Origin: Tretioscincus oriximinensis
Taxonomy: Eukaryota > Chordata > Lepidosauria > Squamata > Gymnophthalmidae
Assembly (NCBI GenBank): GCA_022410635.1
Contig: JAJVDF010000493.1
Span: forward strand, 314,134 to 378,133
Length of the DNA: 64,000 nt
Direction: 5' to 3'
The notes under the pieces were generated by a model that was not told where the DNA came from, ran no database searches, and worked only from the letters and a program-made list of their open reading frames with translations. The position numbers were made by a program, and so were the translations under genes. The first letter of the stretch is position 1. Each line of letters begins with the position of its first letter. Below are positions 23,297 through 34,749 of this stretch, piece by piece.

Positions 23297-23562
23297 AAAT
23301 TGTAAATCAGGGCTTAGCAGACTTACAATCTTAGATAGTCAAGGAGAAATAGAAAAAGTCTAAAATTTAAGTTTAAGGGATATCTTTAACTGATTCCAAG
23401 ACTATGTTCTTATGTAGTAAAACAATAACAAAAACACCTGGTGTAAATCCAAATTGGTTTTCGTACTGTTTGGAAGTGGACTCACGTCATCCTCTTGCCT
23501 CCTTTACCCCAGGGTAGAGAAGGTGGATTAGAAATGGAAAAGGAACATAAAGCACATACTGC

Positions 23563-23875
23563 AGGCACGGATAGCTCAGTCGCTTAGGAATTCGTCTNTC
23601 GCCTGGGAGATGGGGTTTCGAAGCCCTGTGTGGGACGTGGGGAGGGGTGAGCACCTTCTACTAGCCTGTAGCTCTAGCCAACCCAGCTATTTGAAAGCAT
23701 GAATTGCAAGAAATTGCAACTGACAGCAAGTAGATACATGGGAACCACCACAGCCTGGTGGGGAAGATATTTTGCAGCCTTCGGGCAAAATATATCCTTG
23801 TAAGCCGCTTTGAGTCCCTTTGAAAGGTGAGAAAACCGGAGTATAAGAACCAAGTTCTTCTTCTTCTTCTTAAGA
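23563..23875 (+). mobile_element. tRNA-derived SINE
   Basis: The head has a pol III A box TAGCTCAGTCGCTTAGG and a B box GGTTTCGAAGCCC, so it derives from a tRNA. The tail has AAGCCGCTTTGAGTCCCTTT and ends in TTC repeats, as in squamate SINEs. The tRNA part is mutated and cannot fold as a true tRNA. An N lies at about 23598. Confidence 0.75.
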
Positions 23876-24170
23876 TGTTTTTGAAACACGTTTTTTGCTA
23901 CATGTAAATATACCCCCAGCTTTAAATAGAATCAAGAGTGAAGATACTTTTAAAAGAGAGAATGGTGGTCCAGCTTATAACACTGTTGACTATTAGGAAG
24001 AAAGTTCAAACCATCTTACTTAAGAGCTGCTTCCTTTCAGGTTTCAGCAATGCAAGAATGAGATCTTTGAGGGATATTAATGCAAACAAAGTAAAATGAT
24101 ATGACTAATTACAAAAAACCATTTAATGAAGAATTCTTTATCAAACCACTGAACCATATTGTTTTTTCAG

Positions 24171-24305
24171 ACTTGTTTGCCAGACAGGGAAATGATAATT
24201 GATGCAACAATGTTTTTGTGGCAAAAGTGTAAACCAGGAATTTACAGGATCCAGATGAGTGGGAGCAATTTCTTAAAGTCTATTGTTAAATACCATACTC
24301 CTAAG
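24171..24305 (+). CDS. CFAP54: CFAP54 exon 13 of window
   Basis: Acceptor GTTTTTTCAG, donor AAG/GTAATC; 45 codons, phase 0 to 0. Peptide TCLPDREMIIDATMFLWQKC then YRIQMSGSNFLKSI. The palindromic mariner-like element lies 94 bases downstream. Confidence 0.87.
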
Positions 24306-24399
24306 GTAATCTGTTCTCATGATCCTGCATTCAATAGAATATATTTTTCTATGCCATTTTACACTTTTAAAATACCATTTTCCACATGTAGCAGTTATA

Positions 24400-24477
24400 T
24401 ACTGCTCAAAACAGTTAAGGGAACACTTTAAAATAACATGTTATATTAAAGTGTTCTCTTAATTGTTTTGAGCAGTA
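24400..24477. mobile_element. Palindromic mariner-like MITE, 78 bp
   Basis: Arms 24397-24430 and 24447-24480 match over 34 bases with two mismatches, both G-T wobble. The ends TACTGCTCAAAAC and its complement are bordered by TA on each side, the duplication of Tc1/mariner elements. Size and structure resemble short mariner MITEs such as human MADE1. Confidence 0.8.
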
Positions 24478-25019
24478 TATTTATCATGTATCTGTACATT
24501 TTCAATATTTTTTGCCACAGGTGAAATGTTGCTATATATTCATTAATACTCCACCTGATTGAGGTAAATATGGTAGTCGCATTCTTGTTATCCGTAAAGA
24601 AAACTAAATAAAATTGTGCACTGTCTACCTGATGTCANAAAGTTGATTAAAGGTCAGTGGAGCAAGCAAACACAGGTCTTTACCCAAATGGTTACCAGTA
24701 AAAATTAACGTTCAGATAAAGATTAATTTCATTGCTAACTCACTAGCAGACATATTGGCATAGGGGCTAATCACCTTACATTCTTCACTGATCAAAAATT
24801 CAGAATAATGAGTGTTGTGACCCAGTTCTGAAAAAAAACTACTAGTGGGTGAAGCCACAGAGTTACCATCAAGCTACAAGCTGTCTGTTTCCCACAGTGA
24901 ATGCCATATTCACCAAGTAGAATGTGAAGAAGGCTCTTCTCAAACTCCTTTTGTCCAGTAATTTTTTGTTTCAAGGTGCCTGATGCATTTGCTGAGTACT
25001 GAAAATAATTTATTATCTC

Positions 25020-25560
25020 ACTATTAGTCGAAGTATATATATAGATTTATTGATTAGTCATTTGACCTTATCAAAAAAATAAAAAAAAGAAATATAAATA
25101 GAGTAAAATACAACAAGCAACAATTAAAAACAGTGTAAATATAAATAGGGTAAAATACAAATAGAGTAAAATACAAATAGCATCAGTTAAAAAGAGTGTC
25201 ACTTTTCCACATCATTGTTACTTTAGTTGAAATAAATCATTTCCTATTTCATTTCCTCATACCATTTTTGTCACCTTTCCTCAACTATTGTTCTTTTCTA
25301 CCATGCCATTTCAAGTCCTCTAATATCTGAGACACAATCTTCATGCTCTAATTTGCAGAAGGGGCATCTCTGTACTGTGGAGATGTTTTTCCTCTTCTTT
25401 CTCTTTGTTACAAATTTCTACCGCTAGTTTCTTGTTGAATGTACATAATGGATTTCCATGCTTGCAGATTTTCACTTTGGTCAATTCTTCTGCACTTTAA
25501 AACTCATTCATAGAATAAAGTACCCCATTATTAATTGATGAAGGATAGTAAACTGTGAGA
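25020..25560 (-). mobile_element. R4/Dong-like LINE 3' fragment (tentative)
   Basis: On the minus strand, RCPFCKLEHEDC resembles the cysteine-rich C-terminal domain of R4/Dong LINEs. The plus-strand segment TTGATTAGTCATTTGACCTT corresponds to a related tail at 55040 (ATGATTAGTCCTTTGGCCAT). The tail is followed by four short AAATAGAGTAAAATAC-like repeats at about 25090-25180. Confidence 0.45.
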
Positions 25561-25846
25561 AATATGCTTTCTCTCTGTCATACTGCATTTTTATACTGTC
25601 ATTTGTCACATTTAGCACACCCTTGTTTATCCATCTTAATGTTGATTCTCCTTAGTTTCAGCTATATACAAATCCAAGCTTCTCAATATCTTTCTAATGT
25701 TCAATTTTTAAAATATCTTTAGTAATGCATATGACCATTTGAAGAACTTAATTCATTAGCATGTATCTATCTACATTATATATTTAACTGTCATAGCTGC
25801 TACATTTAACTAAAATTTACAAGTCTTATTTTTTAAAACTGTTTAG

Positions 25847-25997
25847 TGGATCCATATACTTTATGTCATCAATGAAGTTATCCATATCATTAATCTGGGA
25901 GACAGTAATGTTGTGATAATGGCAGAAGTTGCACTACGTTTATCTTCAGTGATGGAGACCATTGCAGATTTTACAATTAAATATGGAACAATATCAG
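25847..25997 (+). CDS. CFAP54: CFAP54 exon 14 of window
   Basis: Acceptor CTGTTTAG, donor TCAG/GTATAC; 50 codons plus one base. Peptide WIHILYVINEVIHIINLGDS followed by a hydrophobic helix with EVALRLSSVMETIADF. The donor was chosen because only phase 1 keeps exon 15 open. The frame also stays open past the donor to 26190, so an alternative longer end is possible. Confidence 0.82.
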
Positions 25998-27109
25998 GTA
26001 TACCATTTAAGAAAATATTGATTAGTGATGGGAATATTCTTTTCTTGAAAAATGACCTATGTGGGTTTAGACAGAAGATAAAAGTTTATGATGGCAAAAT
26101 AAGGCAACATCTAGTAGAACAAGTTGAGGCAAAGGTATTAGAGATCATTCGTACACAACTCATGATGGAAACTCATGTACTGGAATATTGATTCACCACT
26201 GTACAGTATCACTTTGAATCTTAACAAGGACCTTGAGCAACAAGCTTCATCTTTAGTAAGAAAAGGGACTGCATTTAGATATAGTGTGATAGTTTAGTCA
26301 TTGGATCCAATGTAGGGCATTGGGTCAAGATGAAAATGTTTATATTATGGCAGAGATACTTACGGCTCTGCAGATATAGTTAGACCATAGCCCTCTTCAT
26401 CCCTAGCAGTTGACCAATGGATAGGACTTGATATATTGTAGTTAAACAGCACTTAGACTTCAGGTTCTGGACTTTTGACCTAATCTAACAGGTAACTATT
26501 TTGTAACCTCTTAGTAACACACAATAGTGTTATAGTGTTCTATTGGTGTCAGTATTTTTAAGTTAGCTTTGGTCTCTTGGACTGTTTTCCAGACTTCTAC
26601 TCTAAATTTCAGATTTCCCGAGAATATCTAGTGATGTGATCTAGTGATGTGATAATGATTGACTATCTAGAGATGATAATTTATTAATTATTTATTTATG
26701 TTTATTTATTGAATAACAGAATAATTTAACAAGAATAACTTACAGCTTTTGTGTGCATTTTAATATAAATCTATATAAATATGAATGTTATTATATTTGA
26801 TAATGTATACTGCTGTTTTGGATAGCACAACATTTTGTCTTTGCTTGACTGGAAACCTATGAACTTGGTATGATGCAGTCTAGAATCTATGAAATCTTAG
26901 ATGCAAAGTTAAAAGAAATAATAGTTGAAGATCAGCTAACATAGCTTTGCTATTACACAAATCTCCAGTGTTTGTAATGGCAGTTCCAGCAGCATATTAC
27001 AATTGTAGACCACCATATTACTTTACTGAAACTGCAATGTAACTTGAGTGTCAGACTAGAATTTGGTCATAATAGCAAAGAGATCAAACAGGCAAAGAGA
27101 TAGATAGGG
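25998..27109. other. Start of intron 14
   Basis: The exon 14 frame stays open to 26190. Beyond that the sequence is AT-rich and no element is recognised. Confidence 0.45.
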
Positions 27110-27275
27110 TGTCAATTGCAGGGTGTTGCTAAATGCCAATTGCAGGGAGATGAGAGCAGGTAAAGATTTTGCTGCCATCTGTTTGAAAATGCCCAGAAGC
27201 TATGAGCCACTGTGAAGCAGAAGCTGGATACTCTACCAGATGGGCTGTGGTCAGATCCAGCAAAATTATTCTTAT
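27110..27275 (+). mobile_element. CR1 LINE 3' fragment
   Basis: Shares AATGCCAATTGCAGG, AATGCCCAGAAG and the TGGATACTCTACCAGATGGG block with 50655-50800. Both resemble the CR1 3' end with its agatgggc...gatccagc pattern. Confidence 0.55.
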
Positions 27276-27442
27276 GCTGTAATGTCCCAAAATTGTACCT
27301 CATCTTAATATGCATCATCTTGGCTTTTTTGCAAAAAAGATGAGGTAGAAACACATAATACAGTGCTGCCTAGGCCAAGGAGATAAAATTTTAGTCAGAC
27401 TTACTGGAATTCATGAGAACTGTAATTTAAAATTAGCTAGAG

Positions 27443-29437
27443 CTGTGTGGTCCAACCCGCGGCCCGCCAAGCTATTTTTGTGGCCCGCGAAGGGCCCAGG
27501 CAGCCACTGAGGGCTCAGCATGGGGTTCCCTGATGGCGCGTACAGGGCCGGATTTAGAGCAGGGGCGCCAGGTGGCTGGCCGTTAATAAAGGCAGCGGGC
27601 NGGCAGCAAGTTTAAATTTCTGCCCTGCCCCTGCTCNCCGCCACCGAGCACACTGCCGCCCCGAGCTGGGTCCCTGCTGTCTGCCGGCTCCCTGCTGTGC
27701 CACCCACCATNCCCCCTGCCAGGCACCCGCTGCGCCACCCACCCGCTGCGCCACCCGCCAGACCCCTTCCTCACCATCTACTGGCATCCGCTGGGGCCCC
27801 GCTGTGCCACCCACAAGGCCCCCGCTGGCTCCCACCGCGCCACCCACTGCACCACCTACCGGGCACCTGCTGCCCCGCCCACCGGCTCCCGAGCACTGCC
27901 AGGTTCTGGTGACAGCAGCCTCTTCATTTTGCCGCCCTGGGCTGCAGCTACAGAAGGCCCCAGAAGAAGGAGCTTCCTGCNGGGGTTTCCTGCTGCAGCT
28001 GCTGCCCAGGGCGGCAAAACGTGGAGGCTGCTGCTGGGCTGCAGTCCGAGAGGAGGCCACGAGGTAAGTTACCTTCATTTCTTTTCTTTATTTCCTTTCT
28101 GTTCCTTCTCTTTCTCTCCTTTATTTCTATCCACCTTTTCCTTTTTTCTCCTTCCATATTCCTTTTTTTTTCTTCCTCTCTCTACCTCCCTTTGGGCCTT
28201 TCTTCCCTCCTTGCTTCATATTTTTCCCATTTAATCTGGTTTAATCTACATTTTTAAAATGTTTTCTGTTGAGTGTTTGTCTTTTATGTATATAAAAATC
28301 ACTGTTAATGTGAGTTGAGTTCTAGATTTTATTTGAATAACAAAATTATTAGCCTAATTTTTATTTATTTTACTCCCTAATATGGTTTTTAATTTCTGTG
28401 GCTGTTCCTTCTTCCCTTCTTTTTCTTTCTGTTCTTTCTCTTTCCTTCTTTTTTTCTACCCTCCTTTTCCTTTTTTTCTCCTTCCCCGTTGCTTCCTCTC
28501 TCTACCTCCCTTTGGACCTTTCTTCCCTCCTTGCTTCATATTTTTCCCATTTAATCTGTCTTGAATTCTGCATTTTTAAAATGGTTTCTGCTGAGCATAT
28601 GTCTTTTATATATATAAAAAATCACTTCTAATGCAGGTTGAGTTCTAATTTTTCTAGTGCCAGAATGGTTTTCAGTTTCATTTCTGCCTGCTTTTCAGTG
28701 CTGATTCGGGCAGCATCTTTCTTTCTGGNAGAATGGCTCTCAGTTGCATTTCTGCCTGTTTTTCATTGCTGCTTCTTCAATTTAAGAACTATTTAAGACC
28801 TTCACAGATTTAAGAACGATTGGTTTATCTTGTGGTGGTTGCCATGGAATCAGATATCACTGTCAGTCTTGATTTTGAGGAAGTGATAAATGCGTTTGCA
28901 AATGCAAAAGTGAGAAAAAAGGCTTTTTTCTAAACTTTTGATGTGCTTAAAAAAAAGAAGAAAAAACCCTGTTATGTGAACAGGGACTGAATAGCACTTT
29001 ACTGTTTACTGTTTACCATATTTTTGCATTCAGAATGTTACATAAATTTTTGACTTTCACATTTACGTGTTTTGTATTCATTGGGTTGGGAGCTGCATTA
29101 GAATCTTATACAGAAATCACACAGGAAATATACTTTGGCCGGAAGTAAAAGCATTTGTGATGTCATTTCTGGAAATNGTGGCCAGGATTAAAGTGACACC
29201 ACAAATGATGTCACTTCCGGAATCTGCCTCTGGGAATGGCACTCAGAGTGACATCACTTCCTGGGTGGGGCAGGAAGTGACACCAGGAGCATGAGGGCCA
29301 GAGTGGCATCACTTCCTGCCCCACCCAGGAAGTGACACCACTTCCGGGGTGGGGCAGGTAGTGATGTCACTCTGGCCCTCACACTCCTGCAATGGTGTTT
29401 GATCAGCCCTCAGGTACAAAAAGGTTGGACCACACTG
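27443..29437. mobile_element. hAT family B, copy 1 (~2.0 kb)
   Basis: Left end CTGTGTGGTCCAACCC and right end GGTTGGACCACACTG form a TIR. The flanks AGCTAGAG (27435-27442) and AAGTAGAG (29438-29445) are a degraded 8-bp duplication (6 of 8). Inside are a CCACC-rich minisatellite (27650-27900), a ~315-bp tandem duplication of CT-rich sequence (about 28090-28660) and an array of TGACATCACTTCC-like motifs (29155-29390). No intact transposase was seen. Confidence 0.8.
28090..28660 (+). repeat. Tandem duplication inside hAT copy
   Basis: The block from about 28090 to 28345 recurs at about 28410 to 28660, sharing CCTCCTTGCTTCATATTTTT and AAAATCACT...GAGTTCTA. Unit about 315 bp, moderately diverged. 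Confidence 0.75.
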
Positions 29438-29445
29438 AAGTAGAG

Positions 29446-30265
29446 GATGATTCCTTGATTATAGTAGGAAATACATGCTTATAACAGTAATACATTGTAT
29501 AAAGATGTTTTGCCATCATGTGTTCCATGGAAACAGTTGTAGGTCTGTTTTAGTCTGTTTTGCAGTATTCAGAAATGTGTATGTTTTATTGTGCACTCTC
29601 AGAAGGAGGATATTTAGTATACTTCGTAGCCTTTCCAATGTATTTTCTTAACTGCATTTATTATATGTATTTTCTTGTGTATAAATAATCAAAATATCTG
29701 CCCATGGACTCTAGTTATGAAATAAACTGTTAATTTTTCTGAGAATGTAAATAATCAAGGGTAGTTTTGGAATTTATTATACATATTCTCATTTTTATAT
29801 ATTCTAGATGTTCAGTGACATTAAATTTAACACAGTAGTTGAGATTATAGTAGCATCCAACCATGCAAACATAATTCTACTCTTTTAACTAATAAAGAAT
29901 CATTAGTGACAAATCAATTGCTATAGTTAAATTATAGTGTGACTGGTATAGAAACTCTGTTGTTTATCATTTCCAGAGTTTTCAGTTAAACATCCAACAA
30001 AAGAAGCAATAATAATTTAAATTCACTGTAATTCTTCAGGAAGACATGTATAAAATGAGTACAGTTAAACTATAATTAAAATTATNACTGTTAGTAACTA
30101 GACTCGATATGATCAGGTTATTTCAGATTTATTTATTTATTTTAGAGCATGACAAACGTTTGCAAAGGTGGAAATAGCACAAACATCTTGTTGTCCTAGT
30201 TTTCCATAAATACATAGTTTCTTAATCTTTCCTGATTTTTTCCCTTCTTTCCTTTCTTTCCTTAG
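29446..30265. other. End of intron 14
   Basis: AT-rich sequence; no gene or element recognised until the pyrimidine tract of exon 15. Confidence 0.5.
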
Positions 30266-30336
30266 CGCTAAAAGAAAATAACAACATTCTGCTGATTATG
30301 GAATACTGTGTTGGTAATATGCCTTCATTATTGCAG
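30266..30336 (+). CDS. CFAP54: CFAP54 exon 15 of window
   Basis: Acceptor TTTCCTTAG after a strong pyrimidine tract, donor CAG/GTATTT; 71 nt, phase 1 to 0. Peptide ALKENNNILLIMEYCVGNMP ending SLLQ. Confidence 0.82.
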
Positions 30337-30914
30337 GTATTTAATGTTTTGTTTCCTTTTTATACACTGCGTAAATCTGTTGCCATTTGCAGCTAAGTAA
30401 TATATATACTTTTCCGTACTAGTGTAAGAACTAACAAATGAAGGTAACGGTCGTGGAATCAATCAATATAAACACAAGGAACCATTTTGAAAGCATAAAG
30501 TAGGTGTTTCAACTTGATTCATTCCAGATAATTTTAGGCTACCATATCTATTAACAGCAAATGGTATTACCAAGGTAAATATCTGGGAGTGCCTACAATG
30601 TTTACCAGTTATCAGCCATAATTCAGTTTGGGAGGCTCAAAATACTAGTCTCAGACAAGTAACAAACATTGTGAGACTTATCTGGAAGTTCATATGAATC
30701 AGATTATGAGCAGATAAACATTGTTACATTTGGCAGAAAAGGTGCTTGTGTTTAGCAAGGCTGAGGAAAACATCAGGGAAGACAATTGTCAATGTAGCTT
30801 GATAACATCAAAGAAATCCCTTAGAATGCCCTTAAATGTGAAACTCACTAGAATCAAATCAAAATGACTTCTCTAACTGATTAAAGTCATGTTAATAACA
30901 AAACAATATGTCAG

Positions 30915-30950
30915 CATGAAAGCCAGTAGTGCTTAGAGTGTTGGAGGCAA
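30915..30950 (+). mobile_element. SINE head fragment
   Basis: TCAGCATGAAAGCCAGTAGTG and CTTAGAGTGTTGGA match the 5' end of the SINE at 31107. Only about 35 bases remain. Confidence 0.45.
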
Positions 30951-30967
30951 AACAACAGTTACAGATT

Positions 30968-31096
30968 TTTTTCTGATTCCTTTCCTAATTATTCCCATCG
31001 TGGAATTTGCTTTTTCTGCTGCTGCTGCACACTGAGTTGTCATCTTCATTCCAAGATCCTTTTCTTGCTTGGTAACAGAAAGCTTGGTTCCCATCA
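30968..31096 (-). mobile_element. CR1 ORF2 internal fragment
   Basis: The reverse complement carries GATGGGAACCAAGCTTTCTG and AGCAAGAAAAGGATCTTGG, matching about 12552-12690 of the large CR1, with an internal deletion. An old inverted copy with no 3' end. Confidence 0.75.
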
Positions 31097-31106
31097 GCAT
31101 GTCAGC

Positions 31107-31363
31107 ATGAGAGCCAGTTTGGTGTAGTGGTTAGAGTGTTGGACTCGCATCTGATAGACACCTGGTTCGATTCCCCACTCCTCCATGAAAACCAGCTGGG
31201 TGACCTTGGGCCAATCACAGTTCTTTAGAACTCTTTCAGCTCACCTACTTCACAGAGTGTCTGTTTGGAGAAAGCAACAAAAGCTATGTGCACCACCATA
31301 TGGTTGGCCGCCCTGAGGCCGTCAGGAATAGGGCGTGATATAAGTACAAATAAATAATAAAAA
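31107..31363 (+). mobile_element. tRNA-derived SINE, full length
   Basis: Head GGTGTAGTGGTTAGAGTG (A box) and GGTTCGATTCCCC (B box), a conserved body with GTGACCTTGGGCCAATCACA, and a tail CGCCCTGAGGCC...ATAGGGCGTGATATAAGT followed by AAATAA repeats. The tail matches the 3' end of the L2-type LINE next door, the usual basis for SINE mobilisation in trans. Confidence 0.85.
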
Positions 31364-31644
31364 AAGTCTCAATAGAAAAAATTATAGTTTGTGGGCTGGC
31401 CAAATATGTGTTCAGAGAAAAGGGAATATACGGTTTCTGAATTCCATAACTTACAATGTCCTCAAATTCTTGGATCAGTAAATACAGATGAAATTTACTA
31501 AAACTAGGAATGATAATTAACAAATATAACTTTGTACACAAGTCTTAACTGTAGTTTATTTGGGTTATTTTATGTACATATATACTAGTTGGATGAGCCT
31601 GAGCTCACTGTTAGAAATAAGCTAAAGCTCTATCCTCCTGTCTC

Positions 31645-31825
31645 CACCCTGTGCAGCCGGTGCAGCTCGCAGTGCCCTCTGCCAGCTGCTCCTGCCTTTG
31701 TTGGCATCCAGGGGAGCGGGACAGGCAGCGGGAANAGATCCTGGGAGAGGGCCTGACTGGCGTGCAGCTGCAGTACCGGCCGTCAATTCCTGCTACCTCC
31801 CCCTCTTCCCTGGATGCCAAGGAAG
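31645..31825. other. GC-rich block with short inverted repeat
   Basis: TTGGCATCCAGGGGA near 31700 is nearly complementary to TCCCTGGATGCCAAG near 31808. GC-rich compared with its surroundings. Origin unknown. Confidence 0.4.
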
Positions 31826-32004
31826 TAAGAGAAAATTTTACAACCATGAAAAAAATAGTTTACATTGTTCATATAATATATTTTAATGAACCTTTTGGAC
31901 AGGGGTGTGATTAGTTGATGCATTTGGTATGGTTTGGAGGCTCTGACCTGCCCCAGGAGGTACAGAAATGTTTCAAACAAACAATAGATAGTAATTGGAT
32001 AACT

Positions 32005-32110
32005 GGCCATATTTATTTATTTATTTATATTTCTGTACCACCCTATACCTGAAGTTCTCAGGGTGATTAATAATAATTTTAAAAAGCCAACTTATTAAAA
32101 CCATGGAAGG
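32005..32110 (-). mobile_element. L2-type LINE 3' tail fragment
   Basis: TTTATTTATATTTCTGTACC then CCTATACCTGAAGTTCTCAG is the reversed shared LINE/SINE tail. It lies just before exon 16. Confidence 0.55.
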
Positions 32111-32146
32111 AATTTGTTTAAATTTTTTTTTCTGAATTGTTTTCAG

Positions 32147-32275
32147 AGACCTCCCAAAGAACAGTTACATTTGGCTTATGTTTGTCTGGAAAGAGCAATT
32201 AATACAATGAACCGAGTTCACTTGGTAACTCTTTTATCAGATGGAACATCAGTACTTGATAATTGCAGCAAAAAG
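32147..32275 (+). CDS. CFAP54: CFAP54 exon 16 of window
   Basis: Acceptor TTGTTTTCAG, donor AAG/GTACAG; 43 codons, phase 0 to 0. Peptide RPPKEQLHLAYVCLERAINT then MNRVHLVTLLSDG. Confidence 0.85.
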
Positions 32276-32867
32276 GTACAGTCTTTGAACTGATATTTAA
32301 TAAAGTAAAGATGTTTTATTTGGCTCTGACTTGTACAATAAATCATTGGTAATTCTAGGAACCTCTCGCATTCTCCGTGGGTCTCAGCTGAATCATCAAT
32401 AGGTTAAGTCCCAGATGCATTTCTAGTAGTATCTTTAGAGTCTTTATATCTTTCTGGAGAAAGAAAGATGGAAACTAAGCTATTCTAAAGGAATTTTTAC
32501 TTGTGGTAGTGTTTAAAAGACTTAAAAAATTTAATTTATGCCATCTCTTCTAAATAGTGGTGAAAATTCAATTATTTCTTGATTCACCAAAGTCAGAAGC
32601 CTTACATTTTAGATATAACAAGTTGTGGTCCAATCCAACAGGTTTCTCACACATTCTAGTGTTTCTGAAATATATAAAAAAATTATCTGGACTATCCTGG
32701 GCTAGGTATCATTGAGTTGTTTATTTAAATATAATAAAAGATCTAAATTATGTATAATATTGTTAAAACATTCTGGTTTCATTACAAATTACAGTACATA
32801 AAAAGGAGTAGAATGTGATGAAGGCATTAAAAAGTGAAAGCATAATCAATAATAAAACTGATGGTTT

Positions 32868-34745
32868 ATTTATCTGCATTTTTATATCGCCCTATACCCG
32901 AAGGTCTTAGGTTGGTTTACAACAAAAAATGAATATATTAAAACCTAACCAATTCATTAAAACAACAGTGTCTGAAGGTAGAGAAGGGTGGACAGTTTTT
33001 TAATCCAAAGGCCTAGCTAAAGAGACGCATCTTCAGGCTTTTCTGAAATGCATGCAAAGATATTGACTGACGCACCTCTAGGACCTGTCCCGGAGAAAGC
33101 CCTGTCTGGATTCCCACCATCTTTGCCACTGAGATAGGCAGTACAGTTAGGAGGGCCTTCCCTGCAGATCTCAAAGCATGGGCAGGTTGATATGGGAAAA
33201 GGCATTCCCTCAGGTATTTGGGGTCCTAGTTATTTAGAACATTATAGGTTAGAGCTAATACCTTAAATTNGGCTCGGTAGCAGACTTGCAAGTCAGTGCA
33301 GCTCTTTCAAGACCNGTGTGATTATAAAAGTCCAACCTGGAGGTTACCAGAGTGGATTTTTGCCAGATCATCCCTGTCCAGAAGTGGCCGTAACTGATGA
33401 CCAGACATAGCTGGCCTCTCCTGGCCCCCATGTCTACCTAATCTTCAAGCGTCAACGCAGGATCCAGGAGCACCCCCAGGTTTCGGACCTGTCCCTTATA
33501 GGGTAATTCTACCCCATCGGAGACNGGGTGCCTCCCCACTTGATGGACGCAGGACACTGACACACAGCACCTCTGGATTCAGCTTCAATTTGTTGGCCCT
33601 CATCCAGCCCATTACTGCCTCCAGGCACCTGTCAAGCACTTCAACCATCTCTCCTGATTCAGATGGAACAGAGAGATAGGGTGTCACCTGCGTATTGATG
33701 GCACTTCACTCCAAATCTACTGATGACCTCACCTAGTGGCATCATACAGATGTTAAAGAGCATGGAATAGAGGATCGATCCCTGAGGAACCTCACAAATG
33801 AGCTCCTAGTGTGTCAATAAGGCTCTCCCACCATCACTCTCTGAAAGCAGCCTTGGAGACAGGAGTGGAACCACTGCAATGCTGTGTTACAAACTCCTAA
33901 ACCTTAGCCTCTCCAGCAAGATACCTTGGTCAATTGTATCAAAAGCTGCCGAGAGATCCAGGAGAACCAACAGGGTAGCATTCCCACACCCCGCTCCCAG
34001 GGAAGGTAATTAACCAGGGCAATCAAGGTGGTTTCAATGCCATGAGCAATCCTGAAGCGATATTGAAGCATGCCTGCAGTTAAATAATCATGGTCCTCTC
34101 CAGTACCTTGCCCAAGAAGGGTATGTTGGCCACTGGCTGGTAGTTGTTTAATTCTTCCAGGTTTAGGGAAGGTTTCTTGAGGAGAGGGTGCAGCACCTCC
34201 CAGGACCCACCCGGTCATACCCTGCCAGCTGGCTTTTATTAGCCATGAAGGCCAAGTATCCAGAGGACACAAAGTTAGCAGAACCTCAACAAGCAGCTTG
34301 TCTACATAATCAGTCCACAATAATTGTTCCAAGATAACAGGACATCCTCTCTGGACCATTCACAAGTGTGGCATCTAATCCCTCACGAATCTGAGCAACT
34401 ATGCCCTCAAAGTGTCCTGCAAATTTGTCACAGTAGATATTGAATGGGTTTGTCCTTGCTCTCTTGGGTCAGATCTTATAAAACCATTCACCACCCAAAA
34501 GCGCTCTGCTGGATGACTACTTGAGGATACAATGGTAGCAGAAAAAATATTCCTTTTCACTGCTACCACCGCCACATGGTAGGCATGATAATGTGCTTTA
34601 ACCCATATTTGATCAGATTCTTGTTGGGATTTGAGCCACCTGCGCTCCAGCTGTCGGCTTTCCTGTTTCATCGCCTTAACTCCCCAGAATGCCAGGGTGC
34701 TCCACGGGCTCCACAGATATGTTGAGGGCATTTGGGAGCAATCAT
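32868..34745 (-). mobile_element. L2-type LINE, decayed 3' half
   Basis: On the minus strand the linker (ERRWLKSQQESDQIWVKAHY), a reverse transcriptase and its 3' end appear in order. The thumb/palm block EVPQGSIL then MLFNIC is kept. The catalytic box reads QYAGD where YADD is expected and is followed by a small frame-breaking deletion. Downstream, CLEAVMGWMRANKLKLNPE is typical of this clade. The end is the tail shared with the SINE at 31107. Endonuclease is missing, so it is 5' truncated. Confidence 0.82.
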
Positions 34746-34749
34746 GTAG

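Noticed and set aside
23563..23650. Possible tRNA gene
   Set aside because: A and B boxes are present, but the acceptor and anticodon stems are broken and the sequence runs into a SINE body and TTC tail.
27554..28078. Long minus-strand frame rich in G, V and A
   Set aside because: It comes from the CCACC-type minisatellite inside a hAT element and is open on several frames because of composition.
31107..31180. Possible tRNA gene
   Set aside because: It is the head of a SINE present in several copies in the window.
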